From: Neoceratodus forsteri
Taxonomy: Eukaryota; Chordata; Ceratodontiformes; Ceratodontidae
Assembly (NCBI GenBank): GCA_016271365.2
Contig: CM057453.1
Coordinates: 1,076,585,001-1,076,649,000 of the forward strand
DNA length: 64,000 nt
Direction: 5' to 3'
This document shows, in pieces, positions 62,978 through 64,000 of the stretch. Below the pieces are notes generated by a model, which saw only the letters and a list, made by a program, of their open reading frames with translations, did no database searches and was not told where the DNA came from. The position numbers were made by a program, and so were the translations under genes. The stretch's first letter is position 1. Each line of letters starts with the position of its first letter.

Positions 62978-62978
62978 T
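62903..62978. repeat. (GATA)n microsatellite
   Basis: About fifteen GATA units preceded by a short (TA)n run. Confidence 0.97.
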
Positions 62979-63129
62979 GGCTTCCATTTCTACACAATTA
63001 TCAAAAAATTCTACAATTTTCACAACTCATGAAATTTGACTTTAAGCACAACTGGTGTTTTACTATTTTTGGCTGCTTCTAGTATGGGCACCCTTTAAAC
63101 AAGAGACAGAAGGGCTGGCACACACAGTT

Positions 63130-64000
63130 TAAACATAGAAACATAGAAACATAGAATTTGACGGCAGATAAGGACCACTTGGCCTACCCAGTCTGCCCAT
63201 TTCCTTACCTAATCGATAAGCTGCAGATCCTAGTTAACCAGTAGCCTACTTCTTTCTACCCCCACCCCCTAGAATTGCCTTATGACTGTCCCATGCATGC
63301 TTGAATTCCACCACTGTTTTTGACTCCACAACCTCCTCTGGAAGGCCGTTCCATACATCCACAACCCTCTCTGTGAAAAAATACTTCCTTAAATTGCCTC
63401 TGAGCCACCCCCTCACTTTCTTCAAATTGTGCCCCCTTGTTCTTGCACACCTCTTTTTTTGAAAGATGCTACCCTCTTGGACTTTGTTGATTCCCTTGAG
63501 GTACTTGAAAGATTCTATCATGTACCCCCTCTCCCTCCTTTCCTCGAGGCTATACATATTAAGCTCCTTAAGTCTCTCTTCATATGTCTTCTGATGCAGA
63601 CCCTGCTCCATTTTAGTTGCCCTCCTCTGGACAGCTTCCATCCTGTCTATGTCTTTGCGGAGATTGGGTCTCCAGAACTGCACGCAGTACTCCAGATGGG
63701 GTCTCACCAGCTGTCTGTACAGAGGGATAATATCTTCCTGTTTTCTATTGGTGATGCCTCTCCCTATGCATCCCAGTATCCCCCCTGCCCTCCTTGCTGC
63801 CCTCTCACATTGCTTGCCCACCTTTAGGTCATCTGATATGACTACCCCCAGGTCCCTTTCCATTTTTGTTGTTGTTAGTATCTCACCCCCCTTTGTGTAC
63901 TCTCCCCCTGGGTTTTTGTTTCCCAGGTGCATTACCTTGCACTTCTTAGCATTGAATCTAAGCTGCCATACATCTGTCCATTCCTCTAACCTTGCCAAGT
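63130..64000 (-). mobile_element. CR1 LINE, 3' part, runs off right edge
   Basis: The antisense frame 63998-63246 is open for 250 codons: EEWTDVWQLRFNAKKCKVMH, TTKMERDLGVVISDDLKVGK, QLVRPHLEYCVQFWRPNLRK, EAVQRRATKMEQGLHQKTYE, KKRCARTRGHNLKKVRGWLR, KYFFTERVVDVWNGLPEEVV and KTVVEFKHAWD. It ends before a 3'UTR with GGCAGATAAGGACCACTTGG and a CATAGAAACATAGAAACATA tail at 63130. This is the best preserved CR1 C-terminus in the window. The catalytic RT motifs lie beyond the edge. Confidence 0.93.

Overview
This window is vertebrate-type, intron-rich, repeat-dense genomic DNA. I see no bacterial gene organisation and no intact, recognisable host protein-coding gene. What can be read is almost entirely mobile elements and repeats: CR1-clade and L2-superfamily LINEs, L1/Tx1-type LINE tails, Penelope-like elements (PLEs) with GIY-YIG endonuclease remains, CORE/MIR-like tRNA SINEs, a possible PIF/Harbinger remnant, large fold-back (palindromic) elements, two or three local satellites and several microsatellites. 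Abundant CR1 plus L2 plus PLE with long fold-backs suggests a large sarcopterygian or amphibian-type genome (caecilian, salamander, lungfish or coelacanth-like). This is an inference from repeat content; the species cannot be named from sequence alone.

Layout. 1-2247: minus-strand L2-superfamily LINE with a 244-residue uninterrupted RT segment. 2.3-5.0 kb: unassigned DNA with a CCAAT/TATA promoter-like block and short duplications. 5.0-5.9 kb: three minus-strand exon-like blocks with consistent splice sites and reading phase. 6.0-7.05 kb: a ~170-bp tandem satellite. 7.4-9.2 kb: low-complexity DNA with a coiled-coil remnant. 9.2-10.45 kb: CR1 and Tx1/L1-type tails. 10.77-11.42 kb: a fold-back element. 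11.57-18.70 kb: a PLE (minus) split by a CR1 copy, flanked by a second truncated copy and an inverted partial copy; all three copies carry a hammerhead-ribozyme-like block. 19.0-21.1 kb: minisatellite, a ~297-bp tandem array whose units fold on themselves, and another inverted-repeat array. 21.46-26.35 kb: CR1 (plus) into which a relatively young L2-type LINE inserted (21.88-23.79 kb). 28.7-29.6 kb: a hairpin and a MITE. 30.3-35.72 kb: nearly full-length CR1 with zinc-finger/esterase ORF1 and EN-RT ORF2. 36.54-37.35 kb: an 813-bp near-perfectly symmetric fold-back. 37.66-42.79 kb: apparently full-length L2 with tandem 5'UTR repeats and a YY1-like site. 43.3-47.6 kb: CR1 and L1 pieces. 49.1-49.4 kb: a possible terminal exon with a membrane segment. 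50.2-51.8 kb: hairpin plus SINE cluster. 53.4-55.8 kb: CT-rich satellite interrupted by a 5'-inverted LINE. 57.0-58.2 kb: another L2-type LINE. 61.06-61.32 kb: hairpin element. 63.13 kb to the window end: CR1 (minus), running off the edge.

The elements do not form a pathway. Their relationships are nesting and age order: L2 inside CR1, CR1 inside PLE, CR1 tail inside SINE, LINE inside satellite. The most interesting signals are the hammerhead-like block shared by three PLE copies with a pair-preserving change in the catalytic core, the self-folding tandem arrays and giant palindromes, the repeated 5'UTR of the L2 element, the in-phase three-exon minus-strand gene remnant at 5.0-5.9 kb, and the LINE 5' inversion at 55.2 kb. 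All coordinates of element ends are by eye and may be off by tens of bases.
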